A stretch of 64,000 nt of DNA from Monarcha castaneiventris obscurior. Taxonomy: Eukaryota > Chordata > Aves > Passeriformes > Monarchidae. Within the stretch, counting starts at the first letter, position 1. Each line of letters starts with the position of its first letter. Shown here in pieces: positions 12,331 through 23,965 of this stretch. The notes under the pieces were generated by a model. That model was not told where the DNA came from and searched no databases. It worked only from the letters and a program-made list of their open reading frames with translations. The translations under genes and the position numbers were made by a program. The stretch spans positions 6,522,001 through 6,586,000 of the forward strand of contig JAMPIT010000437.1 of the NCBI GenBank assembly GCA_026261815.1, in the 5' to 3' direction.

Positions 12331-15088
12331 TTTGGTTCCGTGGACTTTCCAACCCTGAATGGAGTGATTAGCAGCAAAGAGGGGGTTTTTATTTAAATCA
12401 GTGGGAGCTGATGAAACTCTGGCGTGTGCCAGCTGCGGCCTCAGACGGATGTGCCGTGGTGCTGTGCTGAGGGGGGTTTGGCACCTCTCAGGCCCCACCA
12501 TCCCAGCAGGACCTGGGCTTCTCTCACCCACCCAGACACCAGGAGCATCAGAACCATGCAACAACCCCAGTCTAGTAACATTTAACCAGGGAGCTGATGA
12601 TCAGACCCCCAGAGGAAGTCTAGGAGATGCTTTCTGAAGACAAATGAGGCAAGAAGAGTCACCCCAAGCATTGTAGCTACCTATTATCCTTCCTGGGCTT
12701 CTCCTTCCTCAGGGATGTGTAGAGGGATGTTTCTGTTTCATGGTTCCTTACACAAACCTTCTGGCTCTGGAGGACTCACAGATTTCCAGGCCTGTCCATG
12801 ATTTTATGGCTAGATCCCACACGACCTCCCTGCAAGAAGCCAGCAGAGAGATTTTTTAGGTACCTGCAGATCAACCGGGGCCTTACGATGATCCATAAAA
12901 TGCATTTCCCAGAAGCCCTGATTTAGACAGGCTGCCTTAATGAGAATTACAGCACTAATCTGAACACGTGTGGGGGTGTGAGCTTTGGTTTGACCCCCAA
13001 AAATGTGCTCTTCAAAGACAGCAGGACAACCCACCTGACCGTGGCTCTGACCTGCAGAGTGGGACCCTGGGGAGGGTTGAAGGAAAGTTGACGAACATTT
13101 TGACCCTTTTAATTGGCATTGTGCCTTCTCAGGCTTTATCGGTCAGCTTTGAAGTCTAACCAGCTCCCTCGTGAGGAATTCACATTTGGCACGCTTGCAT
13201 GAGACATAATGTGGTAACAGAGGTAGCTCTATATGTATGGTAATTTTTAGAGTTGAGTGACATTCCTCGAATGGATAAGTTCACTGAAAAATGCAGGAAC
13301 CAACGGTATTTGCGAAAAAAATTAGAAAGTGTACAAACGTTTCATTCTGACATGTCAAAAAGAAATGGTTTGGAGATACGGAGACATTTTGTTTCAACAT
13401 CATCAAAACAAAATATTTTGACTTTTTGTTTGGAAACAAGCTTTGTTGTTTAAAAACTGACCTAAATTTTAGGAAAGGAGTTTTAAAACCAGAATTATAT
13501 AATAAAAAAAGACCATTTCTCTTCCTGTTGAAGAAAATACTTGATTTTACTCATTTTCTACCTCTTTTTGGATTTGACAACCAAACTAAAAAATCCATAT
13601 TCATCTACTTTTCTCACTGTTATCACTCCCGTCGCATCTCCAGCTGCTAAAAGGAAGCAATGCCTTCATCCAACAGCTCATCACTGCCTTTCCTCAACAT
13701 CCCTGGTTTTGCTGTGCAAAAAAGCGGCTGCTGAAATGGAGGTTTTCCTGTGCCCCAAAGCATGGTGGCACGCTGGGTATGTGTGACCATGGGTGACTCG
13801 ATGGCCCTGGCACAGGACACGGACATTCCTGCCCACCCCATGGTCGTCTTTGGGCCCCACTGCCCCTGGGTTTGCCCCCACCAGGGCTCTGCCTTTATCA
13901 GGGCTTTATTTAGCCAAGCGGGTTAATGAATAACCCCATGGTTTACCAGCAAAATGAACCCTTGCCTGTGTCTTATCTCCCGATCGGGTGCACAGGGGGA
14001 GCAGAAGAACAAAGAGGGATTTATCGTGTCCTCTGTTCCTCACCGCCTGAAATGGCTCAGAGAGCTCAGCAATGTGGCTGCCTGGCTTTTAAAGGCTAAT
14101 TTATCTGCTTTCTCCTTCCCTTCCCACCCGTGAGTTTTGATTCCAAAAATAGCCTTAATCAAACAGCTGCTGTGGGACCGGCTCTGTTCATGGCCAGCTC
14201 AGTTTCTGTTCTGGCTCTGGAACTCTCAGACGATGATTTTGCTGGTGTTTAAGCTCACCTTCCCCCCCAGCAGTGCTCACTGCAGAGCAGGGACCCTCTC
14301 AACCATCAGGCACATCCTTGTGCTCAGGGTGTTAAGGTGGGTGAGCCCTGGTGGCCTGTGCTGCAAAGTCAAAGGACTTAGGGACATCTCATGGTGGTAG
14401 AGTTCTTCAGATGCTGCAGCTCCCTGAGAGGCTTGAAGCCACCAGGGGCCTTGGGATACCTTGTTTTAAAGTCACTTCATTAACAGCGGAGGAGTTTGGG
14501 GTTTAATATGCCCACAGACAGGACAGTTCTGTGGGAAAGGGCTGTGAGCTGCCTGCAGCACTCACATGTGGCTGTTGTGGCAGTCTGAGCATCACTGGAA
14601 TCATCTCCCAGCCAGTGGAGTGGAGCCAGGATTGCAGCTGTACTTCATCAACAGCCACTCTTCAAAATCACTCTTTCTGGGCCTTGGCCTCCTCATCTAA
14701 TTGGTTTAAAAGTTCTTCTGCCCAGAGTCTATCTGGACACCAGACACTACAACATTGTCATGGTGGGGTAGCTGGACCCTGTTGCCACAGAAGCACATCC
14801 AGTACTTTTTGCCTCCCTCCCTGCAGCTCTTTGGAATTTTGCTGCAAGAATCAGGATAGCGAGGAATTCCTAATAAACAGTCCCTTCCTACAGGTGGTTC
14901 TCATGCTCTTCATGACACAAGAGCCTTTACCTGTCTATTTCTAGACTCTGCAGGAGAAAAGAGATGCATTAGCTACACCAGTGAGTATCAGATCTAGGTG
15001 CTTTTCAGTGCCCTGCCCAGCACTGCAGTTAGAAAATTCTGATTCATTCCCTGTGCATTGTTAGGGCCATTTTCTTCTGTTTTCATCT
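12331..15088. other. Non-coding unique sequence, nothing coding recognised
   Basis: The stretch alternates GC-moderate DNA with an AT-rich part at 13200-13620, where short frames of up to 74 codons occur by chance. A palindromic E-box CACGTG lies at 12965-12970. A CTCF-like core is at 14439-14450. No repeat family was identified. Confidence 0.55.
14439..14450 (+). promoter_or_regulatory. CTCF-like core motif (weak)
   Basis: CCACCAGGGGCC matches the vertebrate CTCF core (CCASYAGRKGGC) at all but one position, where G is replaced by C. Single matches of this quality are common by chance, so occupancy is unknown. Confidence 0.2.
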
Positions 15089-15446
15089 AATCGTAGATGG
15101 TTTGGGTTGGAAGGGGCATTAAAGATCATTTTGTTTCTCCCCTCTGCCATGAGCAAGGACACATTCCACTATCCCAGGTTGTTCCAAGGCCCATCCAACC
15201 TGGCCTTGGACACTTCCAGGGATGGAACATCCACAACTGCTCTGGGCAGCCTGTACCAGTGTCTCACCGCCCTGCAGTGAAGAATTTCTTCCTAACACCC
15301 AATCTAAATCTCTCTCTTTCAGTTTAAGGCCATTAAGGCTAAAATCACTGTCTGCCCATGTAAAATGTAGCTCTCACTCTTTTTTATTACCCACCTTTAA
15401 TTACTGGAAGGCCACAATGAGGTCTCCTCAGAGCCTTCCTTTCTCC
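15089..15446 (-). mobile_element. CR1 LINE 3'-end fragment (about 360 bp)
   Basis: This is one of the longest CR1 tails in the window. The plus strand starts AATCGTAGATGGTTTGGGTT and continues through GGAAGGGGCATTAAAGATCA, CATCCAACCTGGCCTTGGAC, a CTTCCAGGGATGGAACATCC block, AAGAATTTCTTCCTAA and TTTCAGTTTAAGGCCATTA. It ends near AGAGCCTTCCTTTCTCC. All of this is the reverse complement of a CR1 3' end. It is 5'-truncated with no coding domain left, and moderately diverged. Short frames across it are shadows of the repeat. Confidence 0.93.
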
Positions 15447-16620
15447 ATATTTTAGTTTATTCCCCTTTCCTCCCACCTGTCTCTGTTTCCTATAACCCTA
15501 GGTGCAGATTGACTCTCAGTGGCTGGAATGGAGCAGTGACAGATCTGCAGCACGGGGCTCGGTGGCCTTGCTGCAGTGACTCAGAGTATGAGTAGCTGCT
15601 TTTAGAAAACCTTTCTCCAGGACATCATAATTCGGAAATAATTTCCAGTTCTATTATTATTCTCAGCCCAAGGCAATTGTACTGTGGTCTTCAGCACAGA
15701 CAGCTTTGCCAGTCACTCCTGTTAAATACACTGAGTTCTCCTTCCACTTTAGGGTTAACAAAAATTAAATTTGCGTGGCCAAATATAGGCAGAGATTTCA
15801 TTCCCGTGAGGCCATGTCTGCATTATTGAATCCCAGTCTTTTTCATGTGAAACAAAAATATACCAGTCATATTTTTTTTATGAAATAATATCCCACTGAA
15901 TTATGTCTCAGGGAAAAGGGTGAGTTTGGGCTTTCTGCTGTGATCACAGCACTGAGGAATGAGTATTATCCAGGCTCCAGCAAGGGAAGGGGAAATAGAT
16001 GCAGAAGATACATGCACAGCAGTGCTGCTGCTGCTCTTAGCAGAGTCAGGGTGGGTTTGGAGAGTGGCAGGCACTGGGTGAATACCTAAAATGACCAGAA
16101 ATTTGCAAACTCTGTTGGAGTGACCCCTCAATGCTATATTTGCAAACATGTAGTAACAAATTCCTCCAAAGAAATTCTCTGTGTTATTTATTTTCCATGA
16201 ACATCTGCTCCTATATGGGGATACTAATGAAGAATGGGAGGTTTGCAATGCAATTTGTGGGATTTTTCACTTTTCCGTTCCCGTATTAGTCTCAGGATCA
16301 GCCTCTTGTGGATAATCCATACATTTAAAAGAGGTAGAAAACATCAAATAACTCACTCTTTCCCAACACTTGCCCCAGTGCTAGTCCATAATGTTGAGAT
16401 GCCAGTTGAGCCTGCCACAGTCTGTGTGTGCTGCCACAGGGTGAGGACATCCCTCGTGGGGCTGAGCCAGGGAGAGAGGGAGAAGGCTCAACTCCTGGCA
16501 TGGGCAAACTGCAATGCAGAGGAGGAAAACCTGCAAAAACTGCTTTTAACTCAGCAAAGTCCTTCAGAAGAGGCAGAAAACCCCCTGTCATCACACCCTG
16601 GCTATGCCAGTGCCAATGTG
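15447..16620. other. Non-coding unique sequence, nothing recognised
   Basis: GC-moderate DNA with a short GCTGCTGCTGCT run near 16025 and no gene-like frame beyond about 134 codons. An AP-1-like TGACTCA occurs near 15580. No mobile element was identified. Confidence 0.6.
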
Positions 16621-17060
16621 TTTATCGTGGCTACATAATAATTATGATCAATAGTAGCAATGAAAATTAATGATTAATAACACAACGTTAACAGTTATGG
16701 TTATTATTTCTGAACTTCATACATTTTTTATCAAGAATTTCAATGCTAGGCCTTCCATTAGGCAAATCTGCTTTCACAATTGATGTTATAATAAGAAGTA
16801 GGAATCACGAGGAGCCTCATTCTGTTACCTCCCTTAAAGATGAAGGTATATGGATCTATATGTAAACGATCAATCATTTAAAATAATTTTCATGGTCTGC
16901 AGTGGCATTTAGTAGGCAATAACTAAAATGCAGTTAGGTCAAAAATAATTAATGGTTTTAAACGTTACTCTTTTACTGGCTTTTTGTTAAGACAAAACAA
17001 AGGCATGAAGTTCCTAGGAAAGTTATTGCTATGGAGGGAGTCAGCTATCTGAAATAAAAT
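16621..17060. promoter_or_regulatory. Candidate conserved non-coding element (AT-rich)
   Basis: This strongly AT-rich block has many homeodomain-type cores (ATTAATGATTAATAA near 16666-16680). It also carries a palindromic GTTAAC at 16687-16692 and ATCAATCA at 16869-16876, the reverse complement of the PBX-HOX consensus TGATTGAT. No reading frame or repeat explains the composition. Enhancer function is inferred from motif clustering only. Confidence 0.3.
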
Positions 17061-20000
17061 TTTTCTGCCTTATCAGACTTCTTTTAAATGGCTTTTCTTC
17101 AAAATTACACAGGGATTTGGAATTTCCCCTCCAAATTCTGTGTCTGCACTTTTGGCACTTGCTGTACCTATGTGGTTTCATCCCAGAAGGGTGCTGCAGA
17201 CAAGTGTTGAATTTGCACAAATGTTTCCAAATCAAAACAGTCAAAGTGCTACTCTATTTCCCTGGTTCTCTGATGTTTAGAAATAAACATTGGCAGTGCT
17301 TATTTAGGGCGTTTTGGAGCATTTCTGCGCATGTCAGCCGCAGGCTCTCTCCCAGACTGGTGGAGCTTGCAATTTTGCCTGGTGACTCAACAGTGCAGGC
17401 TTGGAAACTGTATTGGGAAAAAAGGGAAATAAGACAAAGTGCTGCACGGGACACCTGCAGCAGCTGCTTACTGCAGCCACGGCCCCCTGATGGCTCCTGG
17501 GGACAGCCAGGAGCAGAGCCCTGTGCTGGATGTGCCACAGCATCACCTGGACCCTGGCCAGCAGACAAGTGCTGTTCCAAACCTGCCCTCAGCTCTCTCC
17601 CTGTTTGTATTTTTTCCCCCCAGCTTTCATAAATCTCCATCCCCTTTGTTGCACATCTTATTGTCTCCTATTTCTCTCTCTGGAAGATATTTTTTCCACA
17701 CCTCGCCCAATCCTATGTGTAAAAAGTCCTTAACATCCCTGCTCCCACCCACAGAACAAATTGTAGTATCTAAATTTCCAAAATTATTTTGTTTAATCAT
17801 TCTCTACTTCTTATCTTGCCTGTCTTGACTCCCTTCTTACAAGTCTTGATTTGCTGCTTTTAAGACTTACTGCGATGTACAAATTGTTTCTATTTGTATC
17901 TGTGAAGTCAGTTGTGAGGTGTCTGGGGAAAATTTGCTTTAAAAACATAATAAGAAAATAAACAACGTCAGGGAAAGCTAAGCTGGCTTATTGTCAATCC
18001 ATTTTCCACCTTAGGAGGATTTTTTTTTTTTTTTTTGCATCATTTGCATTATTGCCTTATTTACATTATTGCTGTTTTCTGGGAATTGCTCCAATGGTGG
18101 GACTGAAGGGTCATAATTTGATGGAATACGGTGATGGTGATGCCAGATAAAATGTGCACGCACTGTTCTTTTTGGTTAATGTTACTGAGATAGCAGGGTG
18201 GTGGAGAAAATGAATGACCTACTTTTATCCTCTGCATTAGAGATACAAGGTTGTGAGGCTGTTTTAAAACACATGCAAAATCCAGACGGGATCACTGCCG
18301 TGGCTTCCATTTACACTGCTGTGAGTAAAATCAGAATTGCAGAGTAAAGATAAAGGGAAAAGTATAAATATTTTTGTGTCTGCAGCATGGCTCCACCCTG
18401 CTAATCTTGGGAAACTTCATGTCCAGCTCTGCTGTGAAATGGCATTCAATCATCCTCAACTGCTTTTAATTATGCTTGCAGTGTTATTGTTGCTGTTATC
18501 ATCTGAGGATACGACTGAAGCCCTATTTATACAGCAAAGTAATATCATTTGTTGGGCCAGCTGATACACTGACAAGCTTTCTGCCAAATAAGCCTGAAAT
18601 AAAATAAGCCAGGTCGGTGTGCCTGTAAACTTACCTGCTTTTTTCCCCAAACCATCAGTTTGTTCTAATAAAAGGTATTACCTCTCCTTGTAGAATTTGT
18701 CTCAGTTAATTACAAGCACTGAAAACAGCTAAACTAAATTGCAAAAGATAATTTGTTTTGTCCCAAACTTGTGCTGTCAGCTGCAGCTGGGACCCTCTGT
18801 TTCCAAGCAGAGCTAGAACATCAGCTTGTAATTATGACCAGATACATATTAACTCATTTTAATGAATCTGATCAGAAAAAGCACAATGAAAATCGGAAAG
18901 AGCGTAAAGCATCAGACTTGGGGCTTTGAATCAATCTCTGAGAATCAGGGCTGAGGCTGACAAAGGTTGTGTCTACACCCACTTGTGCTCTTGGTGCCAG
19001 TGTTGGGTCTGAAAGGGACCCAGGTCTGTCCCAGTGAGGCAGCTGCTGCACCTTCACCTTGTGCATCGTTATTTTCACACTGACCCATTTCTCTGTCTGG
19101 CAGAAACCCAAAGCAGAAGCCCCAAAACACTTGAACTCATAGTATTTCAGCTCAAGACAAGCAAAAATCGTCCAAAATCTTTGGCCAAAATAATTTCTTA
19201 CCAAGTTTCCAGCCAAATTTGTAGGCTCAAGGGAGTCTATGAATCACAGATAAGCAGCCAGACGTTTTCTGTCTAACTTTGCTTCTGATTACAAATGGGC
19301 AAACATAATGGATGGAGTCATTAATTGCTCAAGAATAACACTAGGAATTTGATGTAATAGGATCAATGCTTAGATACAATGATGAGGAATAGCAGTGTTC
19401 AGTGCATGGGCAAAAAGAAAAGCTTCGTGGCTAGCAAGATGGAAACAATTTTTAATGCTTCACTGTACCTTGACTACACAGTGTTTAACGTCATGTTTGA
19501 CTTTAAGCATTAGAGAATGGCTTTGTTTTGATCACGTGCACACTGGCCTGCTCTTAACATTTATTCCTCAGGAGTAAGGATTTTATTTAATGCAGAATTT
19601 GCAGACTGAAAGAATTAATCTTTTGTACGCCTTCTTCCTTGGAGAGGTTTTTTAGAAGGAATATATTTGTTCAATAGCTTTCTATCTTTTGGTATAAGTG
19701 CTTGCTTCTTCTTTCCCCTCCTCCAAGGCTTGTTTACTCAGGGAATAAAAACTTGACCTTGACTTTAAGGTCTTTGGTGTTTCAGACTGTGCAGTCAGCA
19801 GAGAGTAAGGGGAAAAATCGATGTGTGCCGTATTAGACAAGTGTAAGAGTAATGCATAAGTGCTGGGAACTCATCCTGGAAATGGCAACAACTGAGATAG
19901 TCCTTAAAGGAGAGCACATCCCGCTGATGCATCTCTTGTGGTTAAACCCCCACACCCCACCTTCTCCTTCCTGCACCCTTTCTCTCTCCAGCTAACACAT

Positions 20001-20470
20001 CCTTGGGGACATAAGAAGACAGGGATGCACCAAAAGTACCCCCCTCAGCGATGGGAGCTGGACTCAGGGGACAAAGAGGCTCAAATCTTCACCTCCCACC
20101 AGATCTGCCTCTGCATCTGTGACTCTGGGTATTGCAGGGCTCCTGTTAACATCTCCAGTAAAACTATGTCAAAAGAATCAGCAAGCCAGGTGAGAAAGGG
20201 CAGCATAGCAGAAAAGAGACATGGGGCTGTTGATGAGGGTGTCAGTGACTGATAAGATTGTGTTTGTCACCAGTGGACTCACCAAGTACCCTGTCTGTGC
20301 TGTGTTTTGGGAGAGTTGTTTCCTTGCCATTTCTTGATTTATGGAGTGAAATCCAGTGAGTTGTCTCAGAGTACTGTTGGGACATTGAGGTCGGGGAGGC
20401 AAAGTCAGACTTTTATCTCCCAGCCACGCCTTTCCAGGAAGCTGTATGGATCATTGCCATTTAAATGCAA
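17061..20470. other. Non-coding unique sequence with a poly-T tract
   Basis: The stretch holds a 17-base poly-T run at 18020-18036 and short chance frames, the longest about 171 codons on the plus strand at 17117-17632. That frame overlaps a 128-codon frame on the other strand and has no recognisable domain. No CR1, LTR or RNA gene was recognised. Confidence 0.55.
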
Positions 20471-20750
20471 TTCATGTTTGGTTCAATATATTTAAATACC
20501 AGTGAAATGTCCTCAGCAATAATAGCAGACTGTTAATACATATGAGTATGAAATTCTTAATTAATTAGATGACATTAGATTACCAGTTGTGTTCTCAAAA
20601 CAGCTCAAAAGCACTCTTTTAAAGGGAATTAATATTTAATAGGAAAATAAAGAAAAGCAACAGCATCCTGAAGTCTAAATTAAATGTGTGTGCCTTCATG
20701 GCTTTTGCAAGTATTTTACTCATAAGTTAATCTGCCAAGGAATTGCATCA
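20471..20750. promoter_or_regulatory. AT-rich homeodomain-motif block
   Basis: TTAATTAATTAG at 20557-20568 is a stacked TAATTA motif in a block free of long open frames, with further TTAATATTTAAT words downstream. It is a weak enhancer candidate; AT-richness alone could produce it. Confidence 0.25.
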
Positions 20751-23640
20751 TAGGTGTTTTCTGCAACAGTGGGGGTTGCCCTGGGAAGTGCACCCTGGGA
20801 AGTGCATCAGGCTTTCCTTCTGAGCCTGATTTCTCTTCTTAAACAGGGACCTGGGCACCTCTCTGTGGGTAGGGGAGCCCCTTTGGCCCCTGTCCTGCCA
20901 TGGGCAGAAGCTCTGTGTGAGTGCAGGCAGGGCTCTGGGCTGAGATTTGTGCCCCCAGCAGGAAGCAAGTGCCACATTTCACAGGATTATCAGGTTAATA
21001 TTCCCACAGCTGGAACATTTGGGGTCACATCCCAGGTATTGCAAATGATGGCCATAACCAGGGAACGTCCCCATGCAAGGAACCTGTGAGGTGAATGCTC
21101 TGCATGTGGAAACAGCTGACTTGTCACAGCAGTAATGGCCATTCCTCAAATAAATTAGGCCCATGCATGTACATCCTTATTTGCAAATAACCCATAGGTG
21201 TCATCAAATAATTTCCATTTTCCTTCTTAGGTAACAAAAATGAGGCAGAAGACAGCTAAAGTGAATTTCAAGCTGAAGCCCTCGAAGACAACCATGTTCT
21301 TGTCAAAAAGACCCATTGTTCAGGGTAAACTTGAGAAACCAGCTGCTAAAATTCAGTCACTTTTTTCAGGGCAGAAAAATTTATTGACCCTATCTTCAAC
21401 ACAAATAATCACCATTAGATTCCCTAGTTTTTAAAATTGGTTTCCACCAACTTTTATTTATCTGGCTTCCTCGGGACTGCACAAATCAGACAAAAAATAG
21501 CGTGGTAGTCTCTTCTCAGCACATAAAGCAAGTATGAAGAGTTTTGGCCATGGTTTTATTTTCATGACTGCTTCAGAGCTCCAGATGTTGCTGCTCTACA
21601 CCACGCTCGATACCAGCAGGGCATTGTCGGTACCACTGTGTTATAAACACCACTAATAGTAGCAATAGTCATAGTAGTTCCTAAGTTATCTCAACCCTTC
21701 CTTCAGTTTTGCCCTTGCAACACCACGTCAGGACGTTTTGCTGGAGCTGATGGGAAGGAGGGGTATTGATTTTCTCCAGACTGCCAGCTTTATCTCATCC
21801 TGTGTGGTGCCCAGGGCTGGTGTAAACTGTGCTGGGAGCACGGCACGGTGCAGGCATGGCTGGGGCTGGGGCTGCAGCAACGCCTGCTCACTCAGACAGT
21901 TCACAGCAGGGACCTTGCTTGAAATCTCAGTGTATTTTTAGTTGAGCTATGTGAGGGATGAAAGTAGGGCATCAGCGCTCAGCAGAACTGTACAGACAGG
22001 TTTTGCATACGGAGCAAAACTGGAGAACGCGGTGGGGGTTGGGCTTCTCCTTTTCCTTTCATTCTGCTGACTTTGTGCAAAAGTTGAACATCAGGTTTTA
22101 CCCCGTGAACTTAGATGAGTTTGTATAATAGATGTGTGGGGGAGAAACAGCCTCTTCAGAGCCAGAGCAGTACCAGCCTGGTCTGCATCAGCAACAGCCC
22201 CATGGGGGACAGTGACAGAGCTGAGGTGGGAAGAGGTGTCAGCAGCTTCCTCAAGACATGGTCCCAGTGTTCCTGGCTGGGAAACCGAGCAGGGAAATTG
22301 GCACTGCTTGGGGCGCTTCTCTCCAGCCTTATTCTGTGGTCTGGAAAGCAATTTGAATGGAAAATGAAGAGAGTTTGAGGAAGGAAAGTGGGACAGAAAT
22401 TAAAGGAGCAGAGTCTGGACTTGAAAAACTCTTCAAAATGAGCATTTCTCCCCACCAAAAGGCAGTATTTTATTTTCCCTGTAAGAAGACAAAATGAACA
22501 GCAGGGACTATTGTTGTGGCAGGAACACCTGGAGATGTGCGAGCTGCAGCGAGAGCTCGCTGGCAGGGATAGCAATGGCATAATTTGCAGCAACATCTGC
22601 AGTTGGCCCAGCAACCATCTCTCCTCATTAATTAGCAGAAGCAGTAGCTTTGCCAGACAGTCCCATTGGCTTTTGCCTTGTTACTCTACCCATCAGCTAA
22701 TGAGCCATCCTCTTCCCTTCCTGCTGAGTGAGGCCAGTCTGCCTGAGAACGGGCACAGAAATCCAGTGTGCATGAAAGGGAATGGCAGTGCTTGCCATCA
22801 TTTTGCTTACCTACCCTGCAGGTCATATTTACTACAACCCCATGATTCAGCAGCAGTGGGCTGTGGGCCTATGGAGATAATAGCAGAGATTTACTGATGA
22901 CTCCCCTGTCTCTCCCTGTGCATCTAATTTTATGCTGCAAGGCATGAAGCCATGTATGTACAGGCCTGGCTTTCCTCTCTGAAATTGTTTTGGATTACAT
23001 GTAGTTTATTCACAATTGTGCTTTGATCCTCCAAGCTGACAAACATGTTCTTGACCTTGCCTCATTTTCTCTGCCTGGAAATGATCCGTGACATTGTCCT
23101 TCAGGAGTGATTTGGTATCCATCAGTAAGACAATATCATAACCCAGCTCTGCTTAACCCCCATTTCCACAGAATAGTCCAGTTATGCAAGAAAGCAACAT
23201 GTGGATCAGGGGACCTTGTGGGCATCTTTGCCTGACCATTCCATGCCATCTCCACTGCTCTGGTGATGAATTACTACAGCAAAGGAGAAATTAATAGAAG
23301 GTAGACGAAGGCAGCAGCCATTTGCAAGTCCCTGGCAAGCTCAGCTTTCTTGTCCAGGGTTGCACTTAAGATCAAATGTCAACTCCTGCATGTGGCTGAT
23401 ACGTGGGGAGCTCCAGATCCTGCTGCAGGGGAGTTTCTCTCAAGCAGTGTCTGCCCATCCCCGTGGTGGTGCAGGCAGGATCCCGTTTGCCTGCACGCAG
23501 TGCGAGCCTCAGGCAGTCTTGCTCAAGTCATTTCATGCACAGTTTAATTCTTTGCATAGTGGGGAGGGGGACTTATTCCAAGGAAACCCGATCCAAAATG
23601 ATCAAGGTGGCTTAATAACACGAGGCAAATGGCAGTGCTA
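20751..23640. other. Non-coding unique sequence; one weak exon candidate
   Basis: GC-moderate DNA. A 14-bp direct repeat (CCCTGGGAAGTGCA twice) occurs at about 20779-20806. A weak exon candidate at 21231-21324 is listed separately. ATAGT-rich simple sequence lies near 21653-21679, and an inverted repeat CAGCGAG/CTCGCTG at 22547-22562. Open frames of up to about 152 codons show no domains. Confidence 0.5.
21231..21324 (+). other. Weak candidate exon (acceptor and donor-like ends)
   Basis: A pyrimidine-rich run ending TTTTCCTTCTTAG (to 21230) resembles a splice acceptor. The following 94 bases stay open in one frame (lysine-rich, with ATG at 21240) up to CAGG|GTAAAC, a passable donor, and the frame stays open beyond it to 21434. 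I recognise no protein family. Matches of this quality to splice consensus are frequent by chance, so this is recorded only as a place to look for transcript evidence. Confidence 0.08.
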
Positions 23641-23925
23641 TGGCCCTGCTAGACAATAGCAAAACACATTCGGATGCGCAGCTCAGACCTTGCTGCATTA
23701 CACATGTAATTAGGTTGTTTCCATGGTAATGATCTAATTATGGTCTTCTTGGCTTTGTGTAATCACATTTGCTGCATTTTGGCAGAGCTGTTTTCCTTAT
23801 TTTTGAACTGCAACACTTGGCAAGATGTTCTTTCTAAAGCCGAATAATAATTTTTGCCTGATGGAAACCGACAAGTCTGTGAGCTTTTATTTAAAGCAGG
23901 GTTGAAGGTACAAGACGAGACAAAA
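23641..23925. promoter_or_regulatory. AT-rich candidate regulatory block
   Basis: TAATTAG at 23707-23713 and TAATTA at 23735-23740 lie either side of CCATGGTAATGATC in a block without long frames. Paired TAATTA cores are typical of homeodomain-bound enhancers. Function is inference. Confidence 0.27.
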
Positions 23926-23965
23926 CTATATATATAGAATATCTATAATATATATGTATATATAA
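23926..23965. repeat. AT-dinucleotide-like simple repeat
   Basis: An imperfect (TA)n run interrupted by GAATATC and TG steps. It is an ordinary microsatellite and likely length-variable between individuals. Confidence 0.8.
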
